Shown: one piece after another, positions 4,808 through 5,823 of the stretch
How the letters are laid out: the number at the start of each line of letters is the position of its first letter
How positions within the stretch are numbered: position 1 is the first letter of the stretch
Position numbers and translations under genes: made by a program
The notes under the pieces: model-generated
What the model was told of the DNA's origin: nothing
The model's input: the letters and a program-made list of their open reading frames with translations, nothing else
The model's database searches: none
DNA from: Bacteroidota bacterium
GTDB lineage: Bacteria; Bacteroidota; Bacteroidia; Chitinophagales; Saprospiraceae
DNA length: 5,823 nucleotides
Direction: 5' to 3'
Assembly: GCA_024280135.1 (NCBI GenBank)
Contig: JAJRQS010000336.1
Location: forward strand, 1 to 5,823

Positions 4808-5823
4808 ATGACACTAAAAAAGGCACTTAAACAAGTTGACGCCCTTATTAAAAAGGGAGATTTCGTCAAAGCCATTACCGAATTTTTCGCTGATAAAGCG
4901 ATATCTCACTCGAATCTCATAGATGGTACTTTAGACAAAAAAAGGAAGATTGCTAACACCAAGGCCTTTTTGAAAGATGTAAAAGACATCAACTCTATCA
5001 AGTTAAATCATGCTTACCAGATAGACGATGTGAGTTTTTCAGAGTTTTCATTTAATCTAAGGATGAAGGATGGTTCGGATAAGATTTGGGATGAAGTAAT
5101 CCGCAGAACTTGGAAAGGGAATACGATTATTGAAGAAAAAACTTACGTGCATGCGCATACAAACGCAATGTACACAACTCAACTTGGGCATATCGAAGCC
5201 ATTCATTCTATTGTAAACAAAGCTGTCACAGTAGAAACTATTGTGGAAAAGGTAGTTCCTATCGAAAAGATTGTCGAGAAGATTGTTGAAGTTGAAGTTT
5301 TAGTAGAACAAATCGTATATAAGCCAATCGAAAAGATAGTCGAGGTTGAAGTCGAAGTAGAAAGAGTTGTACATAAGCCTGTAGAGAAGATTGTCGAAAA
5401 AGTAGTGGAGATTGAAGTTTTAGTGGAGAAAATTGTCCACAAAATCGTACCTATCGAGCGTATTGTTGAGAAAATTGTCGAAATTGATGTTCCAGTAGAG
5501 CACATTATTCAAGTTGCGAAGCCGGTAGTCAATGTCATAGAGAAGGTAGTCGAATTCAATGTCGATAAGATTATTGAAAAAGCGAAACCGGTTTACAATG
5601 AGGTTGTTATTGAAAAGGAAGTAGAATTTACGGTTGAAAGAACAATCGAGAAGGCAATGCCTGTATATACTGAAACGATCATAGAGCGTGAAGTGGAGTT
5701 TGAAGTAGAAAAAGTCGTTGAAAAGGCAATTATCAACGAAACGGTTGTAGAGCAAGAGGTTGAATTTGCAGTTGATAGAATCATCGAAAGAGCGAAGCCT
5801 GTTTACAATGAAGTCGTTACAGA
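4808..5823 (+). CDS. SnoaL/NTF2-like domain protein with long Val/Glu-rich tandem repeats (partial, 3' end missing)
   Basis: The frame starts at ATG 4808, which follows an in-frame TAA at 4793-4795, and stays open for 338 codons to the window edge. Residues about 5-116 resemble a SnoaL/NTF2-like domain: a helical start (ALIKKGDFVKAITEFFADKA, 12-31), a Gly-containing turn near residue 40, a second helix with FLKDVKDI (54-61), then strands ending in KGNTIIEEKTYV (103-114), like the usual 'G-x-I-x-E-x-x-x-Y' close. The fold assignment is by pattern and no catalytic residue is clear. After a short linker (117-141) come at least 195 residues of 18-24-residue repeats rich in Val, Ile, Glu and Lys. 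No signal peptide or membrane segment is visible, so a cytoplasmic location is inferred for the part seen. Beta-branched residues alternating with charged ones suggest an extended, beta-rich or filament-like region. I do not recognise the full architecture, and the function is unknown. Confidence 0.85.
   Translation, partial: MTLKKALKQVDALIKKGDFVKAITEFFADKAISHSNLIDGTLDKKRKIANTKAFLKDVKDINSIKLNHAYQIDDVSFSEFSFNLRMKDGSDKIWDEVIRRTWKGNTIIEEKTYVHAHTNAMYTTQLGHIEAIHSIVNKAVTVETIVEKVVPIEKIVEKIVEVEVLVEQIVYKPIEKIVEVEVEVERVVHKPVEKIVEKVVEIEVLVEKIVHKIVPIERIVEKIVEIDVPVEHIIQVAKPVVNVIEKVVEFNVDKIIEKAKPVYNEVVIEKEVEFTVERTIEKAMPVYTETIIEREVEFEVEKVVEKAIINETVVEQEVEFAVDRIIERAKPVYNEVVT
5231..5823 (+). repeat. Protein-level tandem repeats of 18-24 residues (54-72 bases)
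   Basis: Proline-anchored units begin at residues 151, 173, 191, 215, 239, 261, 285, 309 (Pro replaced by Ile) and 331 of the gene starting at 4808. Spacings are 22, 18, 24, 24, 22, 24, 24 and 22. Early units carry EKIVE or a variant (153, 175, 193, 217, 245). Later units carry PVYNE or PVYTE and E-K/R/Q-EVEF (269, 293, 315). By hand count, residues 141-338 contain about 52 Val, 43 Glu, 28 Ile and 21 Lys, or about 73 percent from four amino acids. At DNA level the units differ at many synonymous sites, so the array is not a fresh duplication. It continues past the window. Confidence 0.85.

Noticed and set aside
5203..5784. Minus-strand open frames rich in Ser/Thr/Ile/Phe or Asn/Phe/Leu opposite the repeat region
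   Set aside because: They are mirror images of the Val/Glu repeat codons on the plus strand. The low-complexity composition follows directly from the repeats, and the plus frame has a recognisable N-terminal domain.
5231..5823. CRISPR array or DNA-level satellite
   Set aside because: The units are not identical in DNA, have no unique spacers, and keep a continuous reading frame, so this is a coding repeat.

Overview
The window looks like chromosomal DNA from a member of the Bacteroidota, most likely a Saprospiria-type bacterium (the phylum is well supported, the class is inference). Four things point there: a secreted leucine-rich-repeat protein with a type IX secretion (T9SS) C-terminal sorting domain, the tail of a TonB-type outer-membrane barrel protein, start codons without Shine-Dalgarno sequences, and exact matches to the Bacteroidota -7 promoter element TAnnTTTG in front of several genes.

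Layout from left to right. Bases 1-178 are the last 58 codons of an outer-membrane beta-barrel protein (+). After 53 bases comes a complete thioredoxin/peroxiredoxin-like gene (232-786, +), perhaps co-transcribed with it. It converges on a T9SS-exported leucine-rich-repeat protein (912-2399, -). The gap between them holds two overlapping hairpins that could terminate the two strands. Upstream of that gene lies dnaG, the replication primase (2508-4526, -). A possible terminator hairpin separates the two, and each has its own TAnnTTTG promoter. A 281-base AT-rich divergent intergenic region follows.

The last gene (4808 to beyond the window end, +) is the unusual one. It has a short SnoaL/NTF2-like domain of about 115 residues, then at least 195 residues of tandem 18-24-residue repeats made about three-quarters of Val, Ile, Glu and Lys. 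The reading frame is open to the last base, so its full length and C-terminal domain are unknown. Its likely promoter sits inside a perfect 8-base inverted repeat.

The genes do not form one pathway: envelope proteins, a redox protein and a replication housekeeping gene sit next to each other. No mobile element, CRISPR array, tRNA or rRNA was seen. The best candidate for something undescribed is the NTF2-like plus Val/Glu-repeat protein.
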